A stretch of 64,000 bases of DNA from Halobellus rarus (GTDB lineage: Archaea; Halobacteriota; Halobacteria; Halobacteriales; Haloferacaceae). The stretch is from assembly GCF_024494595.1 (NCBI RefSeq), contig NZ_JANHDI010000013.1, positions 107,216 through 171,215 of the forward strand. Direction: 5' to 3'. Position 1 is the stretch's first letter. The number at the start of each line of letters is the position of its first letter. The notes under the pieces were generated by a model. That model was given only the letters and a program-made list of their open reading frames with translations, was not told the DNA's origin and made no database searches. Below, piece after piece: positions 53,447-62,354 of this stretch. Both the position numbers and the translations under genes were made by a program.

Positions 53447-54631
53447 TTACGCGTCACGCTCCCGTCCGGGGGCGTCCCCGCTCTGTCCTGGCGCGTCTTC
53501 GCCTTGTCCGGAGGCGCCGTCAGGGGGCCCCTCGCCCGTGCCACCCCCACCGTCGTGTGCGGTGCTGTCGCCAGACCCGTCGGATCCGTCCGCAGAGGAA
53601 TCATCGGTCCCGTTCCGGGCCTCGTTCTTCTCACGACGATCGTTGTCCCCGGCGGGATCGCCGGAACGACCCGGAGCACCGTCACCGTCGGCGCCGGAGT
53701 TCGAGCCGTCCGGTCGGGCGGCATCGCCGTTCCCGGCTTCCTCGGGCGGTCGGTCCTCAGATCCGTTTCCCGCCACTGGCTCGTCTCCCGCCGCTGGCCC
53801 GTCTCCCTCCCCCGGCGCATCCCCGCTCTGTCCCGGTGAATCGCCGTCTCGTCCGGGGGCTTCATCGCTCCGTCCCGGTGCTTCACCGCTCCGTCCCGGT
53901 GCGCCGCCCGGACCGCCCATCCCCTGTCCCGGGTTGTCGCCCGCGACCTCCCGGGCGATCTCGGCGGTTTCGGGCCCCGAGAGGTTCCGCGCGTCCGTCC
54001 GGAGCCGCTCGATGTTCGACGCGTTGATACCGTTCGACTCCCGCACCGGCTCCGGTACCGACGACGCCGACTCGTTCGCCTGTTGGAGGCGGCGTTCCAC
54101 CGAGTTGATCTCCGCGGTCAGCTGCGCGGTCTGCGCGCGGTATCGACCCTCGGAGATCTGGCCGGACTCCCGGGCGCGCTCCAGTTCGGCGAGTCGGTCC
54201 CGAAGCGTCTCGATCCGCTCTCGGCTGTCGTTGACGTTCTCTGCGATGACCGCCGCCTTCGACTGGTTCGTCGCCGCGGCGGCGACTCGCTGTCCGAACG
54301 CACGCGAGTCGACCTCGCTGTCGATCTCCGTCCGCTGGACCGCCACCACGCCGGCGAGCTTCGCTCCCGGCGCGATCTCGGTCGAGTCGTTCGTCGTCGA
54401 ATCCGCCTCTGCAGAGGTGTTCTCACCTGGCGTCACCGTCGGCGACGACTCGGTTCCGTTCGTCGTCTCAGTGGCGTTCGTCGTCGCCGTGCTGTCGTCC
54501 GCTACCTGGGCCGCGACCGAACCCTCGGTAGCCGACAGCGACCCGTCGGTGGCGGTCGTCGCAGCGACGCCGACCGGAACGGCCGCGACGACGACGACGA
54601 GCGCGACGAGGAGCGTGGATGCTGGTCGCAT
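53447..54631 (-). CDS. Secreted acidic protein, DUF7096-like
   Basis: 394 residues with a signal peptide (MRPASTLLVALVVVVAAVPV then GVAA). A Thr/Asn/Glu-rich stretch with sequons precedes a coiled-coil core (about 115-215, ERIETLRDRLAELERARESG). The C-terminal half is low complexity (GGAPGRSGEAPGRSDEAPGR and similar repeats), disordered and highly acidic. Haloarchaea commonly encode this type of protein (DUF7096) beside a membrane helix-turn-helix sensor, as here. Likely a cell-envelope partner of the next gene. Confidence 0.65.
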   Translation of the reverse strand: MRPASTLLVALVVVVAAVPVGVAATTATDGSLSATEGSVAAQVADDSTATTNATETTNGTESSPTVTPGENTSAEADSTTNDSTEIAPGAKLAGVVAVQRTEIDSEVDSRAFGQRVAAAATNQSKAAVIAENVNDSRERIETLRDRLAELERARESGQISEGRYRAQTAQLTAEINSVERRLQQANESASSVPEPVRESNGINASNIERLRTDARNLSGPETAEIAREVAGDNPGQGMGGPGGAPGRSGEAPGRSDEAPGRDGDSPGQSGDAPGEGDGPAAGDEPVAGNGSEDRPPEEAGNGDAARPDGSNSGADGDGAPGRSGDPAGDNDRREKNEARNGTDDSSADGSDGSGDSTAHDGGGGTGEGPPDGASGQGEDAPGQSGDAPGRERDA

Positions 54632-54763
54632 TTCACCTGTCGGTACATCCCCGATCCACATATACCTCCGACATCCTTTCGCCGGTTTTCGCCGGTTTAA
54701 GCCGGATTGTATCGCACCACGCCGTCGGGACTCGCGCAGATCGCGAGGTGACCGTCCGAACCC

Positions 54764-56131
54764 CTACTCGTCGTCGGAGTCGTCGGGCCCGAGCCCCTCG
54801 CCCGGGAGGACGAGCACGTTTTCGCGACCGAGTCGGAACGCGTCGAGCTTGTCCTCGTCGCGCATCTTCCGGACCACCTGACTCGTCTTCGCGTCGGTCC
54901 ACTCCAGCGTGCCGGCGACTTCCTGTTGCTTCATCCGACCGCCCTCGTGTTCGACCAGGGCGAGCACGCGCTCCTCGTTGCTGAGGAGTTCGTCCTCCCA
55001 CGGCCGTTCCTCGGAGACGGCCGTTCCCGGTCCGGCCGCTCCCTCGTCAGCCCTGTCACTACCTGCGGTTCCGTCTCCGTCGCCATCGGCGCTATCGGAT
55101 GCGGCGCTCTCGTCGGCTCCGGCGTCCGCACCGGCACCGACAGCCGACGTGGAAGCCGCAGCCGACCGGCTGTCGGATTCGGCGGATTCCGTGGTCACAC
55201 CGCCTGCATCCGAGCCAGCTCCCGACGGGGCCGTCTGGGCGTCTGTGTCCGCCGCGGGCGTCCCGGCGCTCGCCCCTGCCGCGGTTCCGTCGGTGGTATC
55301 AGGATCGGAAGCGGTCTCTCGCCCGCCCGCGTCGCGTCGTCGATAGAGGAACCAGCCGCCGGCGCCGAGGACACCCCCGAGGAGCACGAGCGCGGCGATC
55401 AAGAGCGCGTCGTTCGCCCCGCCGTCTCCCCCTGCGCCATCTGTGGGGGGAGACGTGGTCGCTCCGTCACCGCCCGAGGGCTGTTCCGCAGCGACGAGCG
55501 TGGGCTCGTTCGGCCCGAAGTCCAGCGGGCCGTTCCAGACGACGATGCGGGAGGACAGCCGCGTGTCGTCGGGGTCGGGCTGAACCGCGTCGAGTGCGTA
55601 TCCCTCCGGCCACGCGAACTGCAGCGACGTCTCCTCGTCGAGGAAGAGCCCCGCGAGCGCGTCGCCGGCGCGGATTTCGCCGTCCTCGACGACGGCGAAG
55701 TTCGTCCACTCGAACGTGTACGTGACGACGCCGTAGTCCTGGGGGAGCTGCTGTCGCGTCGCGGTGACCGAGACGTTCCGGACCGACATCTCCCGCCCGG
55801 TCGCGTTCTCCGCGGTGGCGGCCGTCGACGCCATTCGGTCGCGGAACTGGGCGGTGTACTGGGACTCGTTCGCCCGGATGTCACCGCGGAGCGACTCGAA
55901 CGCCTCGGTCGTGTTCTCGTCGTCGAGGCGGACTCGATACTCGACCGTCCACGCCGCGGAGCCGTCCGAGCGGAGTTCGATGCGCATCGAGACGTCGTCC
56001 GGGGCGATCTGCGACCCGGCGATCGTCTCCGTGGTCTGCGCCGACGCGCCCGGTGCGGTCGCACCGACGCCCCCGACGACGGCGACGACGACGAGGGCGA
56101 CACAGACGAGGCGCGCTGCGCGGGCGGTCAT
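54764..56131 (-). CDS. Membrane-anchored helix-turn-helix protein (DUF7345/DUF7343-like)
   Basis: 455 residues. Signal peptide (RLVCVALVVVAVVGGVGATA), an extracytoplasmic beta-rich domain of about 190 residues (TIAGSQIAPDDVSMRIELRS, YTFEWTNFAVVEDGEIRAGD), one transmembrane helix (LLIAALVLLGGVLGAGGWFL), a long Ala/Ser/Asp-rich linker, and a C-terminal winged helix (LLSNEERVLALVEHEGGRMK, LEWTDAKTSQVVRKMRDEDK). This is a one-component membrane regulator: it senses outside the cell and binds DNA inside. It is paired with the DUF7096-like gene downstream. Confidence 0.78.
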   Translation of the reverse strand: MTARAARLVCVALVVVAVVGGVGATAPGASAQTTETIAGSQIAPDDVSMRIELRSDGSAAWTVEYRVRLDDENTTEAFESLRGDIRANESQYTAQFRDRMASTAATAENATGREMSVRNVSVTATRQQLPQDYGVVTYTFEWTNFAVVEDGEIRAGDALAGLFLDEETSLQFAWPEGYALDAVQPDPDDTRLSSRIVVWNGPLDFGPNEPTLVAAEQPSGGDGATTSPPTDGAGGDGGANDALLIAALVLLGGVLGAGGWFLYRRRDAGGRETASDPDTTDGTAAGASAGTPAADTDAQTAPSGAGSDAGGVTTESAESDSRSAAASTSAVGAGADAGADESAASDSADGDGDGTAGSDRADEGAAGPGTAVSEERPWEDELLSNEERVLALVEHEGGRMKQQEVAGTLEWTDAKTSQVVRKMRDEDKLDAFRLGRENVLVLPGEGLGPDDSDDE

Positions 56132-56227
56132 CTCGTAGCCATCTCGACGCGGGGGGCACAAACAACTTCCGAGACGGGACGTCCGACTCGCCGAGAGCTG
56201 TCACGCATCAACGGGCGACGGCGAGAC

Positions 56228-56297
56228 CGACTCACACAAAGTGCGACGTGCCGGGGAAAACTCGTCGATCGAAGTGCGACGTTCGGGCGACTCACAC
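56228..56297. repeat. Paired direct repeats near the archease 3' end
   Basis: CGACTCACAC occurs at 56228-56237 and 56288-56297, and AAGTGCGACGT at 56239-56249 and 56272-56282. They lie in mirrored order around the intergenic region; the second CGACTCACAC covers the archease stop codon. Confidence 0.55.
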
Positions 56298-56819
56298 GTC
56301 GAAGACGACGTACGCGACCCAGCCGCCGGTTTCGGTCCGCTCCACTCTCATCTCCGAGTAGGTGACGGCCTTCACCTCTCTCGCGTCGATTTCCGACAGC
56401 GGGATACCGCGGTAGGCAGCTTCTAACCGCCACTCGACGTCCGCTCCGTCGGTCTCGACGTCTGCGATCGGTTCGTCGTCTCCACTCGCGCCCTCCGGCG
56501 TCTCGATTCGGACCCGGTTTTCGACCGGGAGGACGCCGCGCACGTCCCGTTCGTAGATCAGTTCGTCGAGGTAGTCGAACAGGAGCGCCTCCAGTCCCTC
56601 GGACGCGACCGAGATCTCGAACGTCTCGGCGTCGATCTCCGGGAGCGTCGGCTCGGCACCGTCGGATTCGTCCGCCGGCGATCCCGCGGTGCGCTCGGCG
56701 ACGGCGTCACAAGACGCCGCGGCGAGTCCGTCCGCGACCGAGCCGAACAGCGTCGAGAGCGTCGAAGCGGTCGCCTCGACGGCGATGTCGGCGGTGTGTT
56801 CGCGAAGTTCGAAGGGCAT
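56292..56819 (-). CDS. Archease (RtcB RNA-ligase activator)
   Basis: A 175-residue archease. It begins MPFELREHTADIAVEATAST (the conserved HTADIA) and includes LLFDYLDELIYERDV. The C terminus has VKAVTYSEMRVERTETGGWV and AYVVFDV. Archease promotes RtcB guanylylation and multiple turnover in tRNA splicing. Relative to the family there is an acidic insertion (SPADESDGAEPTLPEIDAET). ATG 56819 is the start. rtcB is not in this window. Confidence 0.92.
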   Translation of the reverse strand: MPFELREHTADIAVEATASTLSTLFGSVADGLAAASCDAVAERTAGSPADESDGAEPTLPEIDAETFEISVASEGLEALLFDYLDELIYERDVRGVLPVENRVRIETPEGASGDDEPIADVETDGADVEWRLEAAYRGIPLSEIDAREVKAVTYSEMRVERTETGGWVAYVVFDV

Positions 56820-56857
56820 ACGTATCGAGGGGAGTCCGGAGGGCCTGGGTCTTCCGG

Positions 56858-57727
56858 TCACTCGCTGTCGGCCTCGTCGGAGCGCTCTCGGCGAACCAGG
56901 TCCCTCGGAGTCTCGGCGTGTTCGGGATCGACCCGGTCGTCGTATCGACCCGCCGGTTCCGCGCCGCGCTCGGCGGTTCCGACATCGGCCGGAGACAGCG
57001 AGTTCAGCTCCTCCGGAGAGAGCCCGTCGTCGCCGCTCCCGGTCATCGCGACGCCGCTTGTGACGATCGCCTGGACGCCCTCCTCGACGCTCATCTCGAC
57101 GTCCATCACCCGGCTCTCGGGGAGGTGGACGAGGTGTCCGCCCATCACGGGGTTGGGCGCGAGCGGGAGAAACAGCGTGTACATCTCCTCGTGTCCCGCC
57201 GCCGACCGCAGCACCTCCGGTGTCTCCGTCGTCACGAAGCCGATGGTATACGCACCTTCGTGCGGGAACTCGACCAGTTTGACCTCCTGGAAGTTCTCGG
57301 CGTCGGACTCGAGCACCACGTCGCTCATCCGGCGAAAGCTCTCGTAGACGGAGCCGATCCCCGGGATCTGCACCATCACGTAGTCGAAGTACTCGACGGC
57401 GCGCTCGCCGTACCGCGAGCTGTTCACCACGAGACCGATTCCGAGGGTAGCACCGAAGACGACGACAGGCGCCGCCGCTTCGATGACCGTCGCGGGACTC
57501 ACGTTCAGCACCTCCGGAATGAGGGAAACGACTGGGAGCGCGACGATGGCCTCCGAGAACAGGTTCAGATATCCATAGACCGCGTTGAACAGGAAGAGAA
57601 AGACCGCGATCGTGATCACGAGCGGGACGACGACGGCGAGCCCGGAGACGAACGCCTCGCGGACGACGTCGTACATCGAGCGGTGAACCCGACGCATCGA
57701 GGGGGAATCAGAGCGTGCGTCAGACAT
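56858..57727 (-). CDS. DUF502 family membrane protein
   Basis: 289 residues. Two N-terminal membrane segments (AVVVPLVITIAVFLFLFNAV and VIEAAAPVVVFGATLGIGLV) precede a soluble domain with the DUF502 hallmarks IPGIGSVYESFRRM, FVTTETPEVL and APNPVMGGHLVHLPESRVMD. Archaeal and plant members are linked to membrane trafficking or stability; the haloarchaeal role is unknown. The C terminus is acidic and disordered. ATG 57727 begins the protein. Confidence 0.88.
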   Translation of the reverse strand: MSDARSDSPSMRRVHRSMYDVVREAFVSGLAVVVPLVITIAVFLFLFNAVYGYLNLFSEAIVALPVVSLIPEVLNVSPATVIEAAAPVVVFGATLGIGLVVNSSRYGERAVEYFDYVMVQIPGIGSVYESFRRMSDVVLESDAENFQEVKLVEFPHEGAYTIGFVTTETPEVLRSAAGHEEMYTLFLPLAPNPVMGGHLVHLPESRVMDVEMSVEEGVQAIVTSGVAMTGSGDDGLSPEELNSLSPADVGTAERGAEPAGRYDDRVDPEHAETPRDLVRRERSDEADSE

Positions 57728-57920
57728 AGTGCAGGCCCAAGGTATGACTGATCCCCTGAAAGATGTCCCGGCTACACGACCCTCGGGGAATGGATTGCTC
57801 CAGTCGGTCCCGTCCCGACCGATTCGTCCCCGCCGGACTCGCTCCCGATCAGGTTCCCCGCTGCCAGGCACATCCACCTCGGCGAGGAGTTTTATCCGGT
57901 TCGCGCCCGGAGTGTCGGGT

Positions 57921-58607
57921 ATGCCGATGAAGGGCGGCGACACCGACGGATACCGCGAGATCGACCGGTGGGAGCGAGGCGTCGGCTGGATCGCCCATCC
58001 CGGCGAGACGATGCAACGGGCCAGCCACGCGCTCCTCGGCGACGACGGCGGCCTCTGGGTAGTGGATCCGGTCGACGCGCCCGACCTCGACGCGCTGCTC
58101 TCGGAGTTCGGCGACGTCGCCGGCGTCGTCGTCGGTCTGGACCGACACAAACGCGACGCGGCGGCGCTCGCGAAGCGTCACGACGTCTCCGTCTACGTTC
58201 CGCAGTGGATGACCGGCGTGGCGGCGGAACTCGACGCCCCAGTCGAGCGCTTCGGAAGCGAACTCGCCGACTCGGGCTACGAGGCGTTCCGGATTCGCGA
58301 CTCCGACCTCCCGCCGTGGCAGGAGGTCGGTCTCTATCACCCCGACGAGGGAACGCTCGTGGTTCCGGAGGCCGTCGGGACCGTCTCGTACTTCTGCGCG
58401 CCCGGGGAACGCCTCGGCGTCCATCCGATGCTGCGTCCGGTCCCGCCCCGACGCGCCCTCTCGGGATACGACCCCGAGCGGATCCTCGTCGGCCACGGGG
58501 CGGGCGTGTCCACCGAAGCGGGAGCGGCGCTCCGGGACGCGCTCGATAACGCGCGGTCGAATCTGCCGGGCGCGTACGGTCGGGCGTTGCGGGAGTTGCT
58601 GTCGTAG
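57921..58607 (+). CDS. Degenerate metallo-beta-lactamase-like protein
   Basis: A 228-residue protein. The order of strands and the segment VVVGLDRHKRDAAALAKRHD followed by VSVYVPQWM look like an MBL fold, but the zinc-binding HxHxDH is reduced to LDRHKRDA and other ligands are not evident. GTVSYFCAPGERLGVHPMLR and PERILVGHGAGVS match the second half of such folds. Catalysis by the usual mechanism is unlikely. It is widespread in haloarchaea to my knowledge, function unknown. ATG 57921 is the start. Confidence 0.6.
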   Translation: MPMKGGDTDGYREIDRWERGVGWIAHPGETMQRASHALLGDDGGLWVVDPVDAPDLDALLSEFGDVAGVVVGLDRHKRDAAALAKRHDVSVYVPQWMTGVAAELDAPVERFGSELADSGYEAFRIRDSDLPPWQEVGLYHPDEGTLVVPEAVGTVSYFCAPGERLGVHPMLRPVPPRRALSGYDPERILVGHGAGVSTEAGAALRDALDNARSNLPGAYGRALRELLS

Positions 58608-58724
58608 TGTCGCGCTCAGGCAGGCGAACGCTCCCCCGGCGACGGTTCGTCGGCCGCCAACGACGCGAGGGACCTACCGCAGACGTCCGACGGCGTTTTG
58701 ACCCGTGCGGCCGTTAGCCCCGTC

Positions 58725-59141
58725 GTGGTCTACATCACGCGCGGGCTCCTAGACGCGCTCTTGGAGATGGCCGACGCGGAGGAACCGTCGGGGGTCAGCG
58801 TCGTGCTCGCGTCGACGCCGGCCGGCGAGTTTGAGGCGGACCTCGGGCTCGACCCCGAGACACCGGTCCTGACCCATTTCTACTTCCCGGAGGCGAGCGG
58901 TTCCGTGACGGCCGTCTTCGGGGTCGACCTCGGGACGCCCGCCGGTCGGGGGCGCGCGCGGTTCGTCTCGCATCCGCAGGGACCGCTGGAAGCGACGCGC
59001 GAGGACACCTTCGCCGCCGCGCTCGTGGTCGCGGTGCCGCCGTGGGACGAGGCGTCGTGTGCGGCGTTCGACCGCAACGACCGCGAACTGGACCTCGACG
59101 TGCTCGACGTCGAGCCGCCGGAGGAGACCGTCGCCGGGTAG
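58725..59141 (+). CDS. Conserved haloarchaeal protein, unknown
   Basis: A 138-residue acidic protein from GTG 58725 (VYITRGLLDALLEMADAEEP). The core LTHFYFPEASGSVTAVFGVD and FVSHPQGPLEATREDTF are reminiscent of a JAB/MPN-type fold, but the JAMM metal motif is absent. Homologues are known to me only as uncharacterised haloarchaeal proteins. Confidence 0.6.
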   Translation: MVYITRGLLDALLEMADAEEPSGVSVVLASTPAGEFEADLGLDPETPVLTHFYFPEASGSVTAVFGVDLGTPAGRGRARFVSHPQGPLEATREDTFAAALVVAVPPWDEASCAAFDRNDRELDLDVLDVEPPEETVAG

Positions 59142-59146
59142 GAGTG

Positions 59147-59359
59147 CTACCGATCCAGATACCCCAGGTCCGCGAGCTGTTCGGCGATGTCCTCGAACTC
59201 CGCCTCGGTCAGCTCGCCCTCGCGCTGGTACTGAATGACGATGCTCCGCAGGAGGAAGCGCACGAGGTCGCTGGTGCTCGAAAAGCTGGTCCCCTCGATG
59301 GTCTCGTCGACCCGCTCGGCGAGGTCCTTCGGGATCGAGACGGTCGTGTACTCGGTCAT
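59147..59359 (-). CDS. Ribbon-helix-helix (CopG family) DNA-binding protein
   Basis: A 70-residue protein: strand TEYTTVSIPKDLAERVDETI, helix-turn-helix SSTSDLVRFLLRSIVIQY, then an acidic C-terminal helix (EGELTEAEFEDIAEQLADLG). Length and layout fit CopG/Arc repressors in haloarchaea. The target is unknown; it converges with the 58725 gene. Confidence 0.8.
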   Translation of the reverse strand: MTEYTTVSIPKDLAERVDETIEGTSFSSTSDLVRFLLRSIVIQYQREGELTEAEFEDIAEQLADLGYLDR

Positions 59360-59493
59360 CGTCTGGACGGTGTGAGGCGTCACGCGAACAAAACCCTGTG
59401 GAGTCGGCGTCGACACCGCGATGCGGCTCCGCCGCTTCCGCGTTCGAACGGGAGCCGGGGGTTTTTCCATCCCCCGAGCCGTAGCGGTCTCCG

Positions 59494-59817
59494 ATGGCTG
59501 TCAGACCACCGCAGCAGGGCGGCGACGACCCCGACTCCCTGGAGTTCGGCATCGCGGCGCTCACTCCCTACCTCTCGGAGGCGGATCTCTCCTTCCCCGC
59601 GACGACCGACGAGATCGTCCGCGAGCTCAACGATCCCGCGATTCCCTACGACGCAAACGGGAACTCGGTCGCGCTCTCGGAGGCGCTCGCGGCGGTCGGC
59701 CCGAGCCAGTTCGACAGCGAGCGGGAGCTGCTCGACGCGCTGCACCCCGTCTTCGAGGAGTATCGCGCCTCCGGCGGCGGGATCTTCTCGCAACTGCGGG
59801 CGCTGTTGCCGTTCTAA
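59494..59817 (+). CDS. Small conserved haloarchaeal protein, unknown
   Basis: A 107-residue acidic helical protein (LEFGIAALTPYLSEADLSFP, VALSEALAAVGPSQFDSERE, LLDALHPVFEEYR). No motif; it resembles small haloarchaeal proteins that I know only as hypothetical. ATG 59494 is the only good start. It is followed directly by a long inverted repeat. Confidence 0.6.
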   Translation: MAVRPPQQGGDDPDSLEFGIAALTPYLSEADLSFPATTDEIVRELNDPAIPYDANGNSVALSEALAAVGPSQFDSERELLDALHPVFEEYRASGGGIFSQLRALLPF

Positions 59818-59827
59818 GTCCCATCTA

Positions 59828-59905
59828 CCTTTTTCCACGGTGGGTTTCCTCGCTCACTGCGTTCGCTGCGGGAACCCACCGCGCAAAAACCTAGAGGGAA
59901 AAAGG
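59828..59905. terminator. 78-bp nested inverted repeat
   Basis: The outer arms CCTTTTTCC (59828-59836) and GGAAAAAGG (59897-59905) enclose inner arms GGTGGGTT (59839-59846) and AACCCACC (59873-59880), with about 26 nt in the loop. It sits 10 bp after the 59494 gene and before the convergent aglJ-like gene, a natural place for a bidirectional terminator or a dispersed repeat. Confidence 0.6.
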
Positions 59906-60002
59906 CTGCCGACGTCACGGCCTCCGGCCGCTCGTCGGCGGTGATACCAGTCGCTTTCCCGCCACTGCACCGCGCTGGAGTCGAGGTACCGAGGGGACCC
60001 GA

Positions 60003-60917
60003 TCAGGTTTCCTCGTCGATCTTCTGCAGCGTGTCGCGGTGGAGCGTCAGGATCAGGTCCGCGAGGACACCGAACATCAGCAGTTGGACGCCGACGATGA
60101 TCCCGAACGCGGAGACGACCGCGAGCACCTCGTGGGAGACGTTCACCGTGATCCACTCGACCCCGACGTAGACCGCGATGAGGAGGCCGGTGACGGTCGA
60201 TAGCACGCCCAGGCTGCCGAAGTAAAAGAGCGGGTTGTTGGTCTTCGCGCGGCGGTACAGTTCGAGGAAGATGATCCCGCCGTCGCGGATCGGGCGGAGG
60301 TTGGTGTCCGATCCGGAGGGCCGCGGCAGGTACGTGATCGGGACAACAGCCGTCGGAATGTCGCGCTTGGCGCACTCGACGGCCATCTCGGTTTCGATGC
60401 CGAACCCGTCCGCCGAGAGTGTCATCTGGAGGAACGACTCGCGCGTGAACGCCCGATAGCCCGAGAGGATGTCGCCGAAACTCTCGCCGTGGACGTACGC
60501 GAAGCCGCGGTTGATGAGCCGGTTGCCGATCCGATTGAAGCGCGTCATCGCGCCCTCGCGCATGTCCGCGAAGCGGTCGCCGATGACGTGCTCGGCCTCG
60601 CCCTCGAGAAGCGGGTCGAGCATCGCTTCGGCGTCGTCGGCTCGGTAGGTCGCGTCGCCGTCGAGCATCAGCACGTACTCGCGAGGGACGTGTTCGCGCA
60701 CGCCCTCGCGGACGGCCTGTCCCTTGCCCGACCCGGTCTGATAGACGACGCGCGCGCCGCGGTCGGCGGCGATGTCGTCGGTACCGTCCTCGGAGCCGCC
60801 GTCGACGACGAGGACGTCGTCGAACCCGGCCTCGTGGAAGTCGTCGACCACCCGGCCGATCGTCTCGGCCTCGTCGTAGGTGGGCACGAGGACGGTGACG
60901 TCGTCGAGCGATGCCAT
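60003..60917 (-). CDS. aglJ: Dolichyl-phosphate hexose glycosyltransferase (AglJ-like)
   Basis: A 304-residue GT2 enzyme. The N-terminal GT-A domain has VTVLVPTYDEAETIGRVVDD, the D-x-D in YVLMLDGDATY and SFGDILSGYRAF. Two or three C-terminal membrane helices anchor it (FGSLGVLSTVTGLLIAVYVG, IIVGVQLLMFGVLADLILTL). In Haloferax volcanii, AglJ adds the first hexose to dolichol phosphate in S-layer N-glycosylation, and the resemblance here is close. ATG 60917 is chosen; a longer frame to 61040 looks non-coding. It is divergent from the nucleotidyltransferase gene. Confidence 0.85.
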   Translation of the reverse strand: MASLDDVTVLVPTYDEAETIGRVVDDFHEAGFDDVLVVDGGSEDGTDDIAADRGARVVYQTGSGKGQAVREGVREHVPREYVLMLDGDATYRADDAEAMLDPLLEGEAEHVIGDRFADMREGAMTRFNRIGNRLINRGFAYVHGESFGDILSGYRAFTRESFLQMTLSADGFGIETEMAVECAKRDIPTAVVPITYLPRPSGSDTNLRPIRDGGIIFLELYRRAKTNNPLFYFGSLGVLSTVTGLLIAVYVGVEWITVNVSHEVLAVVSAFGIIVGVQLLMFGVLADLILTLHRDTLQKIDEET

Positions 60918-61081
60918 TGCAGGCAGTGCGTCGGGGGCGCATAAAAGTGGTACCGGAACGCGGCGGGACTGGTGATCGAAGCAGTACAAAAGACGGCCAA
61001 CGCTGACGATCGAATTCGCAATACCGTGAGTCTCTGCCACGACCGAGGATTCTATACGCCGGTGTCCCGTTTCCCCTCGGT

Positions 61082-62293
61082 ATGTACGGAGTCGTGCTCG
61101 CGGCCGGACAGGGAACGCGGATGCGACCGCTGACGGATCACCGACCCAAACCGCTGCTTCCCGCCGCCGGCCGCCCGCTCGTCGAACACGTCTTCGACGC
61201 CTGCGTCGACGTCGTCGACGAGTTCGTCGTCGTGATCGGCTATCGCGGGGCAGACGTGATCGACCGCCTCGGCGACGCCTATCGGGGGACGCCGATCAGC
61301 TACGTCGAGCAGGCCGACCCCGCGGGGACCGCCCACGCCATCGAGCAGGCCCGGGAAGTCGTCGACGACCGCTTCATCGTCCTCAACGGCGACGTCCTCG
61401 TCGACCCGGAACTACCGGCGTCGCTCGCAACCGCGGAGGGCCACGCGATCGCGACGACACCCGTGGAGGACCCGCGCTCCTACGGCGTCGTCTCCGTGGA
61501 TTCTGTGGGCTCGCTCTCGGCGATCGTCGAGAAGCCGTCGGATCCGCCGACGAACCTCGCGAACGTCGGCTGTTACGCCTTCGAACCGGAGGTCTTCGAG
61601 TACATCGACGGGACCGAAAAGAGCGAGCGCGGCGAGTACGAGATCACCGACACGCTCGATCTGTTGCTCTCTGCCGGGCGTGACATCTCGGTCGTCGAGT
61701 ACGAGGGTCGGTGGCTCGACGTCGGCCGCCCCTGGGAGTTGTTGCGGGCGAACGAGTTGCTGCTGGCGGAGGTCGACGGCGACGTGCGAGGGACAGTCGC
61801 CGAAGGAGCGCAACTGGGCGGTGATGTCGTCGTCGAGGAGGGTGCGACCGTCCGCGACGGCGTCCACGTCGAGGGGCCGGCAGTGATTATGTCCGGCGCG
61901 GAGGTCGGCCCGAACGCGTACGTCCGGGGGGCGACCGTCGTGGGACCGAGCGCACACGTCGGTCACGGTGTCGAAGTGAAAAATTCGATTCTGATGTCGG
62001 ACGCGGCGGTGCCGCACCTCTCCTACGTCGGCGACTCGATACTTGGACGGGACGTGAACCTGGGTGCCGGAACGAAGGTCGCGAACCTGCGACACGACGA
62101 CGCGTCGGTGGAGATGACCGTGAAGGGCGAGCGCGTCGATACCGGACGGCGGAAACTGGGCGTCGTGCTCGGAGACGGCGTGAAAACCGGCATCAACGTG
62201 AGTCTAAACGCGGGCGTGAAAGTCGCAAGCGGCGCGGGGATACGGCCGGGTGAGACGGTGCTTCGGGACGTCCCTGGTCAGGAAGAACAATAA
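61082..62293 (+). CDS. Sugar-1-phosphate nucleotidyltransferase with left-handed beta-helix
   Basis: A 403-residue enzyme that makes an NDP-sugar (UDP- or dTDP-linked) from a sugar-1-phosphate. The nucleotidyltransferase domain (about 1-230) opens with GVVLAAGQGTRMRPLTDHRP, and VEKPSDPPTNLANVGCYAFE and GRWLDVGRPWELLRANELLL are present. The C-terminal hexapeptide repeats (about 240-395) build a left-handed beta-helix, like bifunctional GlmU or archaeal sugar-1-P acetyltransferase/uridylyltransferases. It likely feeds N-glycan synthesis (AglF-type role); the exact sugar is uncertain. Confidence 0.87.
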   Translation: MYGVVLAAGQGTRMRPLTDHRPKPLLPAAGRPLVEHVFDACVDVVDEFVVVIGYRGADVIDRLGDAYRGTPISYVEQADPAGTAHAIEQAREVVDDRFIVLNGDVLVDPELPASLATAEGHAIATTPVEDPRSYGVVSVDSVGSLSAIVEKPSDPPTNLANVGCYAFEPEVFEYIDGTEKSERGEYEITDTLDLLLSAGRDISVVEYEGRWLDVGRPWELLRANELLLAEVDGDVRGTVAEGAQLGGDVVVEEGATVRDGVHVEGPAVIMSGAEVGPNAYVRGATVVGPSAHVGHGVEVKNSILMSDAAVPHLSYVGDSILGRDVNLGAGTKVANLRHDDASVEMTVKGERVDTGRRKLGVVLGDGVKTGINVSLNAGVKVASGAGIRPGETVLRDVPGQEEQ

Positions 62294-62354
62294 GACACCC
62301 ACGACGGCCCAGCAGTGACCCGAGCGACGACGCCGTCGTGGCACACCGGGGGCG

